DNA from: Shewanella algidipiscicola
Lineage (GTDB): Bacteria > Pseudomonadota > Gammaproteobacteria > Enterobacterales > Shewanellaceae
Direction of reading: 5' to 3'
Length of the DNA: 64,000 nt
Assembly: GCF_003605125.1 (NCBI RefSeq)
Contig: NZ_QPQT01000003.1
Location: 124,001 to 188,000 of the forward strand
In this document: positions 1 to 11,227 of the stretch, piece by piece
How positions within the stretch are numbered: the stretch's first letter is position 1
Layout: the number at the start of each line of letters is the position of its first letter
Notes under the pieces: model-generated
What the model saw: the letters and a program-made list of their open reading frames with translations, nothing else
The model's database searches: none
What the model was told of the DNA's origin: nothing
Made by a program: the position numbers and the translations under genes

Positions 1-2
1 AT

Positions 3-71
3 AAATTCGGTATCACTTGGCAAGTTAACAATGGAGTTAATGTCTCGTACAGTATGCAGATACCGTTATAA
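3..71 (+). CDS. C-terminal end of an unidentified protein (partial)
   Basis: Only the last 22 codons of an open frame entering from the left edge are present, ending in TAA. The residues alternate polar and hydrophobic (for example VNVSYSMQI), which suggests a terminal beta-strand pair, perhaps of a surface or outer-membrane protein. It ends in Leu rather than the Phe usual for classical outer-membrane barrels. A good rho-independent terminator follows about 75 nt later, which supports this being a real gene end. The family cannot be named from this fragment. Confidence 0.4.
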   Translation, partial: KFGITWQVNNGVNVSYSMQIPL

Positions 72-146
72 TGTAATTTGATGCATGTTAAGCGGCTTTG
101 CGTGAAAGCGATAATGCATCCCTAGATGCTACCGACCTGACAGGCT

Positions 147-175
147 GGTAAGTGCAAATCTTCACTTACCTTTTT
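147..175 (+). terminator. Rho-independent terminator of the left-edge gene
   Basis: An 8-bp perfect stem (GGTAAGTG / CACTTACC) with an 8-nt loop is followed at once by TTTTT. It lies downstream of the partial gene ending at 71. Confidence 0.75.
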
Positions 176-289
176 AGTCTTTCTCTATGGGCAATGGGGT
201 GTTTTCTCGATTTCATCGATGTAGTTCATCACGCTCAGGCCTTCTTAGGTGACACCTTGTTACAAGGCTTAGTGTTTTTCTTGTCTCTT

Positions 290-382
290 TTAAAACAGAC
301 TTGTGCCAACTTCAAGTGACTTTGCCACATCAGCAATGCTATAACCTTGCTCTGGTACCATCAAGACGGCTTCACCTGTAAA
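290..382 (-). pseudogene. Remnant of an IS3-type transposase orfA
   Basis: Read on the minus strand, about 28 codons give residues such as EAVLMVPEQGYSIADVAKSL, which resemble the N-terminal helix-turn-helix of IS3-family OrfA proteins (EQGYSIAEAAKSLGVG type). A TAA interrupts the frame at 290-292, and the downstream sequence to about 180 has no long frame. I see no orfB and no clear terminal repeats, so this is a decayed fragment. The family assignment rests on motif resemblance only. Confidence 0.55.
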
Positions 383-383
383 T

Positions 384-415
384 GTCTGAAATAACTCTTA
401 TGTGTTATTTCAGAC
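384..415. repeat. Perfect 12-bp inverted repeat
   Basis: GTCTGAAATAAC at 384-395 and its exact reverse complement at 404-415 are separated by 8 nt. It sits between the transposase remnant and the 3' end of xseA. It could be a leftover insertion-sequence end or a transcript-end hairpin for xseA, but no T-run follows on either strand. Confidence 0.6.
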
Positions 416-503
416 TCATATCGACCCATCAAAATACCTGTAAGACATACCGCAAGCCATTGCACAGGTTAAAGGTTAACGCGAAGGTCAGTGATATCGT
501 CAA

Positions 504-1844
504 CTACACCACAGTCGAGTGTACTTCACCATCAATAAGCTTTGTGGTTAGCCTATCGCCAGCATTCACATCGGCCACCTTGTGCACCACGCCTCCTTTT
601 GCATCAAGGGTAATACTGTAGCCGCGGCTTAACGTGGCCAGTGGGCTGACGGTCTCAAGCTGATGGGCGGCATAGGCGAGTGCTTTATTGGCATCACTAA
701 GCTGAGTGCGCAGTGCTTTATTGAGCTTTTGATTGAGATAATTCAAGCGGCTCTGCTCTAGTTGTAAGCGGTTGTGGGGCGACTGCTGAGCCAAACGGTG
801 GGCCAACCCTTGGCTGTGCATTGTGAAGCTTGTGAGCCTAGCATTGATGGCAGACTCGAGCCTTAGCTGCATCTCATCGAAACGTTGTTCATACTGCTGC
901 AAGCGCCGCTTAGGATCTTGGCGATGTAACTTGTGTTCTAACTGGTTAAAGCGTTGCTGCTGGGTTAAGCGGTAATGTTGCCAGCCTTGGCGCAGACGAT
1001 TCATGGCGACGTTGAGTTTGTCGCTTTTACTTATGGCATCATTTGACAGTAACTCTGCGGCCGCTGAGGGGGTCGGTGCTCGTAGGTCGGCAACATAGTC
1101 GCTAATGGTGGTGTCCACCTCATGACCCACGGCGGAGACGATGGGCAGGGCACTATTGTAGATGGTATGAGCTAAGGCTTCGCTGTTAAAACACCAGAGA
1201 TCTTCTAATGAGCCACCGCCGCGAGTCAGCAGTAGGACATCAACTTCATTACGATCGTTGGCCTGCATAATGGCATGGCACAGTGACTTATCGGCGTGTT
1301 CACCTTGTACGGCACTGGGATAGATGATCACCTCAATGGACGGATCGCGGCGCTTTAACACATGCAGCACATCCCTTATGGCGGCGCCTGTCGGTGAGGT
1401 GATAACCCCAATGCGCTGAATGTAGCTGGGGAGGGGGCGCTTGGTGTCCAGGGCAAATAGTCCTTCGCCAGCCAGTTTCATTTTTAACGCTTCATACTGC
1501 TGGGCTAATAAGCCATCGCCGGCAGGAAGCATAGAGTCAATAATAAGTTGGTAGTCGCCTCTAGGTTCGTAAACGCTAATGGCGCCTTTGACCAGCACTT
1601 GTTGGCCATTGGCTGGGCGAAAGGTGACGCTGCGGTTTTTACCCTTGAACATCGCCGAGCGGATCTGCGCCTGATTGTCTTTTAAGGTTAAATACCAATG
1701 GCCTGAGCTGGGGGCTGAAAAGTTAGATATTTCGGCTTCGAGCCATATCTTGCCTAGTTCACCTTCGAGGAGTTGCCGCACTTCACCGTTGAGGCGTGAA
1801 ACTGTGTAAACATTATTTTTCGGCATTTTCATGGGCATTTTCAT
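504..1844 (-). CDS. xseA: Exodeoxyribonuclease VII large subunit
   Basis: This is the catalytic large subunit of exonuclease VII, which with several XseB subunits degrades single-stranded DNA to acid-soluble oligonucleotides in the cytoplasm. The 446-residue length is close to the usual 450. The N-terminal OB-fold (about residues 10-110) is followed by the exonuclease domain with the family landmarks [31 protein letters not shown] and [11 protein letters not shown]. The C-terminal third is a long, charged, helical region as expected. It is divergent from guaB, about 107 bp apart. The N-terminus has two nearby Met codons (residues 1 and 5), so the exact start is uncertain by four residues. Confidence 0.95.
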   Translation of the reverse strand: MKMPMKMPKNNVYTVSRLNGEVRQLLEGELGKIWLEAEISNFSAPSSGHWYLTLKDNQAQIRSAMFKGKNRSVTFRPANGQQVLVKGAISVYEPRGDYQLIIDSMLPAGDGLLAQQYEALKMKLAGEGLFALDTKRPLPSYIQRIGVITSPTGAAIRDVLHVLKRRDPSIEVIIYPSAVQGEHADKSLCHAIMQANDRNEVDVLLLTRGGGSLEDLWCFNSEALAHTIYNSALPIVSAVGHEVDTTISDYVADLRAPTPSAAAELLSNDAISKSDKLNVAMNRLRQGWQHYRLTQQQRFNQLEHKLHRQDPKRRLQQYEQRFDEMQLRLESAINARLTSFTMHSQGLAHRLAQQSPHNRLQLEQSRLNYLNQKLNKALRTQLSDANKALAYAAHQLETVSPLATLSRGYSITLDAKGGVVHKVADVNAGDRLTTKLIDGEVHSTVV

Positions 1845-1872
1845 TCTAAAGCGACTTTTTTGCTATTTTCCA

Positions 1873-1901
1873 TTTACCAAGGTCAATATGCAAGGTATAA
1901 T
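1873..1901 (+). promoter_or_regulatory. Sigma-70 promoter of guaBA
   Basis: A TTTACC -35-like hexamer, a 17-nt spacer and a perfect TATAAT at 1896-1901 lie about 50 nt before the guaB start codon. This is the only strong -10 in the xseA-guaB gap. Confidence 0.6.
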
Positions 1902-1930
1902 CTCGCCGCAATATTTTACCTCTTATTTAA

Positions 1931-3418
<1,488 letters not shown>

Positions 3419-3522
3419 AAAATGCATTCAGGCAGGGCATCAATATGCTCTGCCGGTGGTTCATTTGATCTGCCGAGATGTTTTTCGGCCAAGCGATAAA
3501 TTTAAAAGATATAAGGTAAACC

Positions 3523-5100
3523 ATGAGCAATATTCATGATCATAAGATCCTCATTTTAGATTTTGGATCTCAGTACACTCAATTGATTGCCCGCCGTATT
3601 CGTGAGATCGGTGTTTATTGTGAACTTTGGGCTTGGGATGTGTCTGAGGCACAAATCAAAGAGTTTGCCCCTAACGGTATTATCCTGGCGGGTGGCCCAG
3701 AAAGTGTCACCGAAGCTAACTCACCACGAGCGCCTGAATATGTGTTTAATGCTGGCGTGCCGGTATTAGGCATTTGCTATGGTATGCAAACCATGTCTGA
3801 GCAGCTGGGTGGTAAAGTGATTAAAGGCATAGGCGAAGGTGAATTTGGTTATGCCCAAATCGAGGTACAAAACCCATCTAACCTCTTTAAGAGCATCGAA
3901 GATGCGGTGAGCGATACTGGTAAGGCTCTGCTGGATGTTTGGATGAGTCATGGTGACAAAGTATCTGAAATCCCTGAGGGTTTTGTCACAGTCGCTAAAA
4001 CCGATACCTGTCCATTTGCTGCCATGGCGAATGAGGACAAGCAATTTTATGGAGTGCAGTTCCACCCTGAAGTGACGCACACTCGCCAAGGTAAGCGCAT
4101 GCTAGAGCATTTCGCACTGGAGATTTGTCAGTGTGAAGCTAACTGGAAACCGTCATCAATTATTGAAGACGCGGTTGAGCGCTTAAAGCAGCAGATTGGC
4201 GACGATGAAGTGATCTTAGGTCTCTCTGGTGGTGTTGACTCGTCTGTTGTGGCGATGTTGCTGCATCGCGCAATTGGCAAAAAGTTGACCTGTGTATTTG
4301 TGGATAACGGCCTGTTGCGTTTGAACGAAGCTGAACAGGTACTCGAGATGTTTGGCGACCACTTCGGGCTCAATATCGTGCATGTCGATGCTGAAAACCG
4401 CTTCCTTGACGCCCTTGCCAGCGAAGCTGAGCCAGAAGCTAAGCGTAAAATTATCGGTAAAGTGTTTGTCGATATTTTCGATGAAGAGTCGAAAAAATGC
4501 TCTAACGCTAAGTGGTTAGCACAAGGCACCATCTATCCTGATGTGATTGAATCAGCCGGTAGTGCAACCGGTAAGGCACATGTGATCAAGTCGCACCATA
4601 ACGTTGGCGGTTTGCCTGATGATATGGAGCTAGGCTTAGTTGAACCGCTACGTGAGCTGTTTAAAGATGAAGTACGTAAGATTGGTCTCGAATTAGGCCT
4701 ACCTTACAACATGTTGTATCGTCATCCGTTCCCAGGCCCAGGTCTTGGTGTACGTGTACTGGGCGAAGTGAAAAAAGAGTACTGTGACCTGTTGCGCCGC
4801 GCCGATGCGATTTTCATCGAAGAGTTGCATAAAGCCGACCTATACAACAAAGTCAGCCAAGCCTTTACCGTATTCTTACCGGTACGCTCTGTAGGCGTTA
4901 TGGGTGATGGTCGTAAATATGATTGGGTGGTATCGCTGCGTGCGGTTGAGACTATCGACTTTATGACAGCACATTGGGCGCACTTACCTTATGATTTCTT
5001 AGGTCGCGTATCAAACCGCATTATCAACGAAATCGACGGTATTTCTCGTGTGGTTTATGATATTTCTGGTAAGCCACCTGCGACGATCGAGTGGGAATAG
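3523..5100 (+). CDS. guaA: GMP synthase (glutamine-hydrolysing)
   Basis: GuaA aminates XMP to GMP using ATP and glutamine. The N-terminal class I glutamine amidotransferase domain has its nucleophile at Cys85 (LGICYGMQ) and the His-Glu pair in FHPEVTH. The ATP-pyrophosphatase domain begins with the PP-loop [10 protein letters not shown] near residue 235, and the dimerisation domain ends in PPATIEWE. The 525-residue length is standard. It is co-transcribed with guaB and followed by a terminator. Confidence 0.98.
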   Translation: MSNIHDHKILILDFGSQYTQLIARRIREIGVYCELWAWDVSEAQIKEFAPNGIILAGGPESVTEANSPRAPEYVFNAGVPVLGICYGMQTMSEQLGGKVIKGIGEGEFGYAQIEVQNPSNLFKSIEDAVSDTGKALLDVWMSHGDKVSEIPEGFVTVAKTDTCPFAAMANEDKQFYGVQFHPEVTHTRQGKRMLEHFALEICQCEANWKPSSIIEDAVERLKQQIGDDEVILGLSGGVDSSVVAMLLHRAIGKKLTCVFVDNGLLRLNEAEQVLEMFGDHFGLNIVHVDAENRFLDALASEAEPEAKRKIIGKVFVDIFDEESKKCSNAKWLAQGTIYPDVIESAGSATGKAHVIKSHHNVGGLPDDMELGLVEPLRELFKDEVRKIGLELGLPYNMLYRHPFPGPGLGVRVLGEVKKEYCDLLRRADAIFIEELHKADLYNKVSQAFTVFLPVRSVGVMGDGRKYDWVVSLRAVETIDFMTAHWAHLPYDFLGRVSNRIINEIDGISRVVYDISGKPPATIEWE

Positions 5101-5162
5101 CTTATGCCGAATAGATTGCTAATTTGTTAGTGTATTGACTTGGTGGGGTGCTAGAAATTTCG

Positions 5163-5192
5163 AAAGCCAACGGTTGATTGAGTTGGCTTTTT
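5163..5192 (+). terminator. Rho-independent terminator of guaBA
   Basis: The stem AAAGCCAAC / GTTGGCTTT runs into a T-rich tail about 65 nt after the guaA stop. Confidence 0.85.
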
Positions 5193-5323
5193 AAGTTTTA
5201 TAAACCATGTTAGGAATTACATCAACTATTACAAAGCGCAGATTGTGAGCTCTGAAGGGACAGACATAAGCGGTGGCAAAGCTACCATTAAATAGAACAG
5301 ATTTGATGTGTGGGAGCTTTCAT

Positions 5324-5437
5324 ATGTCAGAAAGAAAGCAAAAGCGTTATGACGAAAAGTCTCTGCCTATTAAATATAGAGTCGAAGTTATTGATAAAGC
5401 GGAAGATATATGCTTTGAGAAACAGTTAAGGGTGTAA
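5324..5437 (+). pseudogene. Short ORF, possibly a transposase N-terminal remnant
   Basis: A 37-codon frame begins MSERKQKRYDEKSL. Its basic start followed by RYDEK recalls the first residues of IS3-type OrfA proteins, but the rest does not continue the family pattern. It lies between the guaBA terminator and a degenerate MITE in an otherwise non-coding accessory stretch. No function is assigned; it could also be chance. Confidence 0.3.
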
Positions 5438-5447
5438 GAAACCAGGG

Positions 5448-5574
5448 GGGCTGTTGATCTTTCATGGTTTTTTTACCGCTGTTTATTGGCTATTTTGGCA
5501 AGGCGGAGGTGATGACGTTGAGCATTCTTCACCAATATCTACAACACAGCAAAAATAGCCAACAAGCTCGGCCC
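5448..5574. mobile_element. Degenerate MITE copy (same family as 29998-30134)
   Basis: The left end reads GGGGCTGTTGATCTTTCA and closely follows the right end (reverse-complemented) of the intact element at 29998-30134, including the internal GGTT..TTTT, TTGG.TATTTT and AAGGC.GA positions. The right end (AGCAAAAATAGCC … GGCCC) is a diverged match to the other terminus. The size is about 127 bp against 137 bp. No open frame is contained. Confidence 0.55.
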
Positions 5575-5706
5575 TTCGGGTGCTTTTCAATACAGCTATT
5601 GTTGCGTTATACGTTTTTCACTTAGCGAGCTAAGCTTCATCGCTCAAGCCTTGCACTAAAAGCATTGAGTTCGAACTGTAGTGGCATAGTCAATTTGGCG
5701 ACCTAG

Positions 5707-6926
<1,220 letters not shown>

Positions 6927-6978
6927 CCACTACAGAGCAACGTTTGAACACGGCAATGTGTTCTCTAAGGAATTCAAA

Positions 6979-8016
6979 GTGGCAATTGAAAAATATTCGA
7001 AACCATCGACATTCTACCTATCTTCGAAGAAGGATTTTTTCTCAAGCAATGAACCTCTGCTTAAGAAGGCTATAGAGCAAAATCAACTTTATGCTAATCA
7101 ACCTAAAAGGGCTTGTTGTAAAATATGCCAAAGTAGACTTGTCGGAGATGTGGATTTTTCCTCGCACGGCGTTGGATACATTTTTTGTGAAAAATGTAAT
7201 CACTTAAATGGGAGCTATGATGATACGCAATCTTTCGTTGAAAAAATGTATATGTCGGAAGACGGTAAGGAATATGCATCCAACTACTTAGATGAAAATT
7301 TTGAGAAGCGAGCAATAGAGGTTTATGTGCCTAAAGTGGATTTCCTCATAACCACGTTGCCTCCCAAAAAATATAAGATACTAGATGTTGGGTGTGGAAG
7401 TGGTTATTTTGTACTTGCGTCACTGTTGCGAAATTTGTCAGCCGAAGGACTAGATGTGAGCAGAACAATGGTTGAGTTTGGTAATTCGCAAATTCGTCAC
7501 CATTGCGATTCCGCTCCATTGAAGTCTGTTGATGAAGTGGCATTTTTTGATGAGATTAAAAACACTGATGCAGATGTTATTTCCGCTATAGGCGTTATTG
7601 AGCATTTGAGAGAGCCTCAGAAGTTTTTTGAGGCATTTAGAGAGAGTGCTTCGAATTACTTGTATTATTCAGTTCCTATGTTTTCGTTATCTGTCGCATT
7701 AGAAAATGTTTTTTCCAATGTATTTCCACGCCAACTGTCTGGTGGGCATACCCATCTCTTCACTGAAGAATCAATTATTGAGATGAATAAAATTATGGAT
7801 GTATCTTCGATAGGTGAATGGAGATTTGGCACTGATATTATGGACTTGTATAGGAACTTAACGGTTAATCTTCAATCGAATGGTGTATCTCAAAAAATGG
7901 TTGATTACGTGTATAAAGGCTTCGGTTCTAAGATAGATGCTATTCAACATATATTGGACTCCAACCATTCTTGTTCAGAAATCCACGTTGTTGCTGTTAA
8001 AAACTCGGGTGTTTGA
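6979..8016 (+). CDS. Orphan SAM-dependent methyltransferase with Cys4 N-terminal domain
   Basis: A 345-residue protein. The N-terminal quarter has a CKIC … FCEKC pair of cysteine motifs that probably binds zinc. The Rossmann core begins ILDVGCGSGYF (motif I) and continues to VISAIGVIEHLREPQKFF, typical of class I methyltransferases of the sugar or small-molecule type. I chose GTG at 6979 because AAGGA lies 7 nt before it; a GTG at 6958 has no ribosome-binding site. The gene abuts the IS3 right end, is clearly AT-richer than guaA or tadA, and has no partner genes. Its substrate is unknown; a surface sugar is plausible. Confidence 0.75.
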   Translation: MAIEKYSKPSTFYLSSKKDFFSSNEPLLKKAIEQNQLYANQPKRACCKICQSRLVGDVDFSSHGVGYIFCEKCNHLNGSYDDTQSFVEKMYMSEDGKEYASNYLDENFEKRAIEVYVPKVDFLITTLPPKKYKILDVGCGSGYFVLASLLRNLSAEGLDVSRTMVEFGNSQIRHHCDSAPLKSVDEVAFFDEIKNTDADVISAIGVIEHLREPQKFFEAFRESASNYLYYSVPMFSLSVALENVFSNVFPRQLSGGHTHLFTEESIIEMNKIMDVSSIGEWRFGTDIMDLYRNLTVNLQSNGVSQKMVDYVYKGFGSKIDAIQHILDSNHSCSEIHVVAVKNSGV

Positions 8017-8178
8017 AAGTCACATTCGCTTTTGTTAATGAATTCATAACATTGGTTTTTAGTAGTAACTTCCCCCTTGCTGATGAAGTAAGTTGTTGTA
8101 AATAGAGAAAGGGAATCAATGAATTATGTCGATGCTGTTATCTGGTGGGGATAACCTTCCTGCATTCAATTAAACAGA

Positions 8179-8205
8179 GGGGCATAGCAATATGCCCCTT
8201 TTTTT
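8179..8205 (+). terminator. Rho-independent terminator
   Basis: GGGGCATA / TATGCCCC with a GCAA tetraloop is followed by seven T. It lies 160 nt after the methyltransferase stop. The rest of 8017-8412 holds no convincing gene. Confidence 0.85.
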
Positions 8206-8412
8206 ATGGGCGCCGTGTGGTCAATCTGTATCGGCGTGGTTAGCGGTCGCCGATGCTCACCTCGTTGATTATCTAGCGTATCGATTAGGAATTTATGTCA
8301 ATGTGATGGCGATTAACGTGAGTTAATTGGCTTGCAGATAATAAGCTGCAACCATCATGTGTCACTTTGGGATAAACTATTGGCATTGGGCTGTGTTTGG
8401 GGAGAACGTCAC

Positions 8413-8940
8413 TTGTCTCAGATAGTGAAAGACGAGCAACAAGAGCAAGATATTCAGTTTATGCGCCATGCGCTGGCGTTAGCCGCAAAGGCCGAAGCGG
8501 CGGGGGAGGTGCCTGTGGGGGCGCTGTTGGTGAAAGAGGGCAAGATCCTTGCAGAAGGGTTTAATCTTAATATCGGTCAGCATGATGCCAGCGCCCATGC
8601 AGAAATGCTGTGCATTCGCGCTGCGGGTCAGGTGATTGAAAATTACCGTTTGCTCGATACTACTTTGTATGTGACGTTAGAGCCTTGTGCCATGTGCGCC
8701 GCGGCGATGGTGCATGCCAGGGTGTCGCGTGTGGTATTTGGCGCGGCCGATCCTAAAACTGGGGCAGCGGGTAGCGTGTTGGATTTACTGCGTTTTAGTG
8801 CGTTTAATCATCAGTTGGAGGTCACCTCTGGGGTGTTAGCCGATGAATGCGCGACCCAGTTGAGTGCTTTTTTTCGTCGTCGCAGACAAGAGAAAAAGGC
8901 GATAAAGCAGGCTTTAAAACAACAAGGGCTTACTGAGTAA
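8413..8940 (+). CDS. tadA: tRNA-specific adenosine deaminase
   Basis: TadA deaminates A34 of tRNA-Arg(ACG) to inosine so that it can read CGU, CGC and CGA. The zinc-binding motifs are SAHAE (His ligand plus catalytic Glu) and EPCAMC (two Cys ligands), and the C-terminal DECATQLSAFFRRRR is typical. The frame is open upstream to 8332, but TTG at 8413 has GGGGAG 8 nt before it and gives a normal 175-residue protein. A hairpin overlaps its stop codon. Confidence 0.93.
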   Translation: MSQIVKDEQQEQDIQFMRHALALAAKAEAAGEVPVGALLVKEGKILAEGFNLNIGQHDASAHAEMLCIRAAGQVIENYRLLDTTLYVTLEPCAMCAAAMVHARVSRVVFGAADPKTGAAGSVLDLLRFSAFNHQLEVTSGVLADECATQLSAFFRRRRQEKKAIKQALKQQGLTE

Positions 8941-8949
8941 GCCCTTGTT
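8921..8949. terminator. Bidirectional hairpin between tadA and the small minus-strand gene
   Basis: A perfect 12-bp stem (AACAAGGGCTTA / TAAGCCCTTGTT) with a 5-nt loop overlaps the tadA stop. On the minus strand it is followed by GTTTTAAA and could end the gene at 8954-9088. On the plus strand the T-run is poor. Confidence 0.65.
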
Positions 8950-8953
8950 GGTG

Positions 8954-9088
8954 TTAATCGATACAGGTTTCGCTGTTTTGTCTGATAAAAGTAAAAAACT
9001 TCTTTTGACGATTGAGCGTTTTTTGATGTTTAACTTTTATCTGTGTTCGACGTCGAGACGTTAAGTTATTTAGAGATTTTCTTTTCAC
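8954..9088 (-). CDS. Small, very basic hypothetical protein (44 aa)
   Basis: The frame starts at a GTG preceded by AAAGGAGC, a strong ribosome-binding site 7 nt away, and begins MKRKSLNNLTSRRRTQIKVK. About a third of residues are Lys or Arg; there is no signal peptide or membrane segment. The frame is also open upstream to 9139, but the ribosome-binding site favours this start. It is flanked by a terminator-like hairpin and lies between convergent tadA and mltF (same strand as mltF). I do not recognise a family. A nucleic-acid-binding role would be a guess from charge alone. Confidence 0.5.
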   Translation of the reverse strand: MKRKSLNNLTSRRRTQIKVKHQKTLNRQKKFFTFIRQNSETCID

Positions 9089-9167
9089 CGTTAAGCTCCT
9101 TTTGATGCTGAACGCAGCCTTTGCTGCCGATGATGACACGCTTTTATGACAGCATTATGACCCTTAC

Positions 9168-10622
9168 TTATTGCGCTGGAGCGGCACCTAAGCTTTGGGG
9201 TGTCTCGGGCTCTGTTTCGACCTCGGTCTTGTCGGCTGTCTGCTGAAGATTATCCTCAAAGCTATCTTGGAGTTGCTGGTTCTGATTGTCTATCCACACC
9301 AACGTATCATAGTAACGACGGATATTATCAACATAATGGACAGCCTCGCTACCACGAGCATAACCATAGCGTGTCTGCTTATAATATTTGCGTTTTTGCA
9401 ACAAGGGAAGCACTTGTTTCACATCGCGCCAAGCACTGGGATTGAGCCCCATTGACTCGGCTAATTTACGTGCATCCTCCACATGCCCATAGCCAATATT
9501 ATAAGAGGCAAGGGCAAACCACATACGTTGATTTTCCGGTATAGACTCGGGGAGTCGCTCCAGAATATCGTTAAGGTATTTAGCGCCGCCTTTAATACTT
9601 TGCTCTGGGTCTAAGCGATTGCTGATCCCAACCTGTTTAGCCGTCGGCAGGGTAAGCATCATTAACCCGCGCACGCCTGTAGGAGAGCGAGCATTGGGAT
9701 TCCAGTGCGACTCTTGGTAAGCCGTTGCTGCCAGTTTACGCCAATCGATATTGCCTGCGTATTGTTGAAATTGTTTCTGGTACTTAGGCAATTTTGTGTC
9801 GATGGCGCGTAAAAAAGCGCGGGTATCGACATAATCGAATCGTTTAACGTGCGCAAAATACTTTTCATTTAAATGATCTAGGGTGCCAAGGCGTTGTTGT
9901 TCATGCCAAAAGCTCAACAGCTGGCTCATTAGCCGATCACTATTATTGGGCGGCAGCAGCCAGACGACGGCTTGCTCCTCCAGCAGCACAGGGCCAGCCC
10001 TGAGTTCTGGCATATAGCGACGATTGATCTCGAACGTTGTCGAGTCGGCAATCGTGTAGCGAATTTCATCGCGAGCTATCATAGCCAACAGCTCTTCGCT
10101 GTCCTTATCGTTATGTTGATTCCAGATCAACTCGGGGTAGAGTTTTTGTAAGTTGGCTAAGGTTTCAATAAACGATGAATCGGCAATCACATTGATATTG
10201 TCATCAAGCTGACTGATATCCGCTGGGTACCTTTCCCCTTGTTTAAACACCAAAACTTGATTGACATAATATAGCGGCGGTCCGATCCTAAAGCGCTCGC
10301 GGCGCTGCTGAGTATCGCTCAAACCGGCCGCAATGAGATCCACCTCTCCTTGTTGCAATGCATCATAGAGTTCGGCAATGGTTGCGTAAGGTCGCATATT
10401 AAGGGTTAAGCCTAAGTGCTCGGCAAAGCGCTCAGCCATCTCGTAATCAAAGCCTGCGGTGCCTTGGCCCGTGGTCACATAGACCTGCGCGCCATAAAGG
10501 GTGCCAACATTGAGTTGGGTTTTTACTTCCACTGGCGTAGGCACTTTTGTTGCGTCCACAGCGCTTGGCTGACAGGCAGTCAGTAATAGCAAGCAGCAAA
10601 GAATCAACAAAAGATGTCGCAT
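9168..10622 (-). CDS. mltF: Membrane-bound lytic murein transglycosylase F
   Basis: MltF cleaves the MurNAc-GlcNAc bond of peptidoglycan, forming 1,6-anhydro ends, at the inner face of the outer membrane. Residues 1-17 form a lipoprotein signal ending in LLTAC, so Cys17 is probably lipidated. Residues about 35-270 are a periplasmic solute-binding (SBP_bac_3) domain, thought to be regulatory. The C-terminal SLT domain carries the catalytic Glu in [10 protein letters not shown] followed by GLMMLT. The 484-residue length fits the family. The last 45 residues are acidic, low-complexity Gln/Glu/Pro sequence. Confidence 0.93.
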   Translation of the reverse strand: MRHLLLILCCLLLLTACQPSAVDATKVPTPVEVKTQLNVGTLYGAQVYVTTGQGTAGFDYEMAERFAEHLGLTLNMRPYATIAELYDALQQGEVDLIAAGLSDTQQRRERFRIGPPLYYVNQVLVFKQGERYPADISQLDDNINVIADSSFIETLANLQKLYPELIWNQHNDKDSEELLAMIARDEIRYTIADSTTFEINRRYMPELRAGPVLLEEQAVVWLLPPNNSDRLMSQLLSFWHEQQRLGTLDHLNEKYFAHVKRFDYVDTRAFLRAIDTKLPKYQKQFQQYAGNIDWRKLAATAYQESHWNPNARSPTGVRGLMMLTLPTAKQVGISNRLDPEQSIKGGAKYLNDILERLPESIPENQRMWFALASYNIGYGHVEDARKLAESMGLNPSAWRDVKQVLPLLQKRKYYKQTRYGYARGSEAVHYVDNIRRYYDTLVWIDNQNQQLQDSFEDNLQQTADKTEVETEPETPQSLGAAPAQ

Positions 10623-11227
10623 TAATGTCCCCCGTAAATCATGTTGTTTGTCATAGGATTATCCCTAGAGCCTGTTTATTGGTTGAGATGGTATGTCGTC
10701 AATCTCAATGGGTCGAGTGCTAGGTCAAATCTTGTGATGCGCTGTGATGTCAGTGTGATAGTGCCAATGAATAAACCCACTGCGCGTCACTGAGCAATAA
10801 GCCTATTGAGAAGCGCCCTCAATTGCCCTTGTTACTGCGTAATGACTGGTATAACAGCATTGCAATACGCGGTAATCATATGTTTGAAAGCGAACAGGGT
10901 GTTAATTATATCATAAGGATATAAAACTCAATAACAGCCAAGTTTTTACTGGTATATGGCTGATTAATTGGGTGATTCCAGTTCACTCTCCAATGGTGGT
11001 GCATTATTTTACTGCCGGCATATTGCCCTATTCCCCCCCCTAAGTATGGTGATATTTTCTATTTTCAAGTCAGTTTTTTTATCACGTAATGCAGTTTTCG
11101 CATTACAGGGCTAATAAACTTAATGAAACAGGCTTTTGACGCTATAAGCCTGATGATTTGTGCACCGTATTTCCCTATAATAGCGCCAGATCTGACCCTG
11201 CAATTATAATTAATAAGGTGAAAAGAC
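10623..11227. other. Non-coding gap between mltF and purL
   Basis: No gene is supported in these 605 bases. It contains a run of eight C near 11034-11041, a perfect 7-bp inverted repeat with a 7-nt loop (GTAATGC at 11086-11092, GCATTAC at 11100-11106), and a TATAAT at 11176-11181 that may be the purL -10. No canonical PurR operator was recognised. Confidence 0.5.

Noticed and set aside
6958..6978. GTG at 6958 as the methyltransferase start
   Set aside because: No ribosome-binding site precedes it, whereas the GTG at 6979 has AAGGA at ideal distance.
11086..11106. Inverted repeat as a PurR operator of purL
   Set aside because: GTAATGC … GCATTAC does not resemble the ACGCAAACGTTTGCGT consensus and its position is far upstream.
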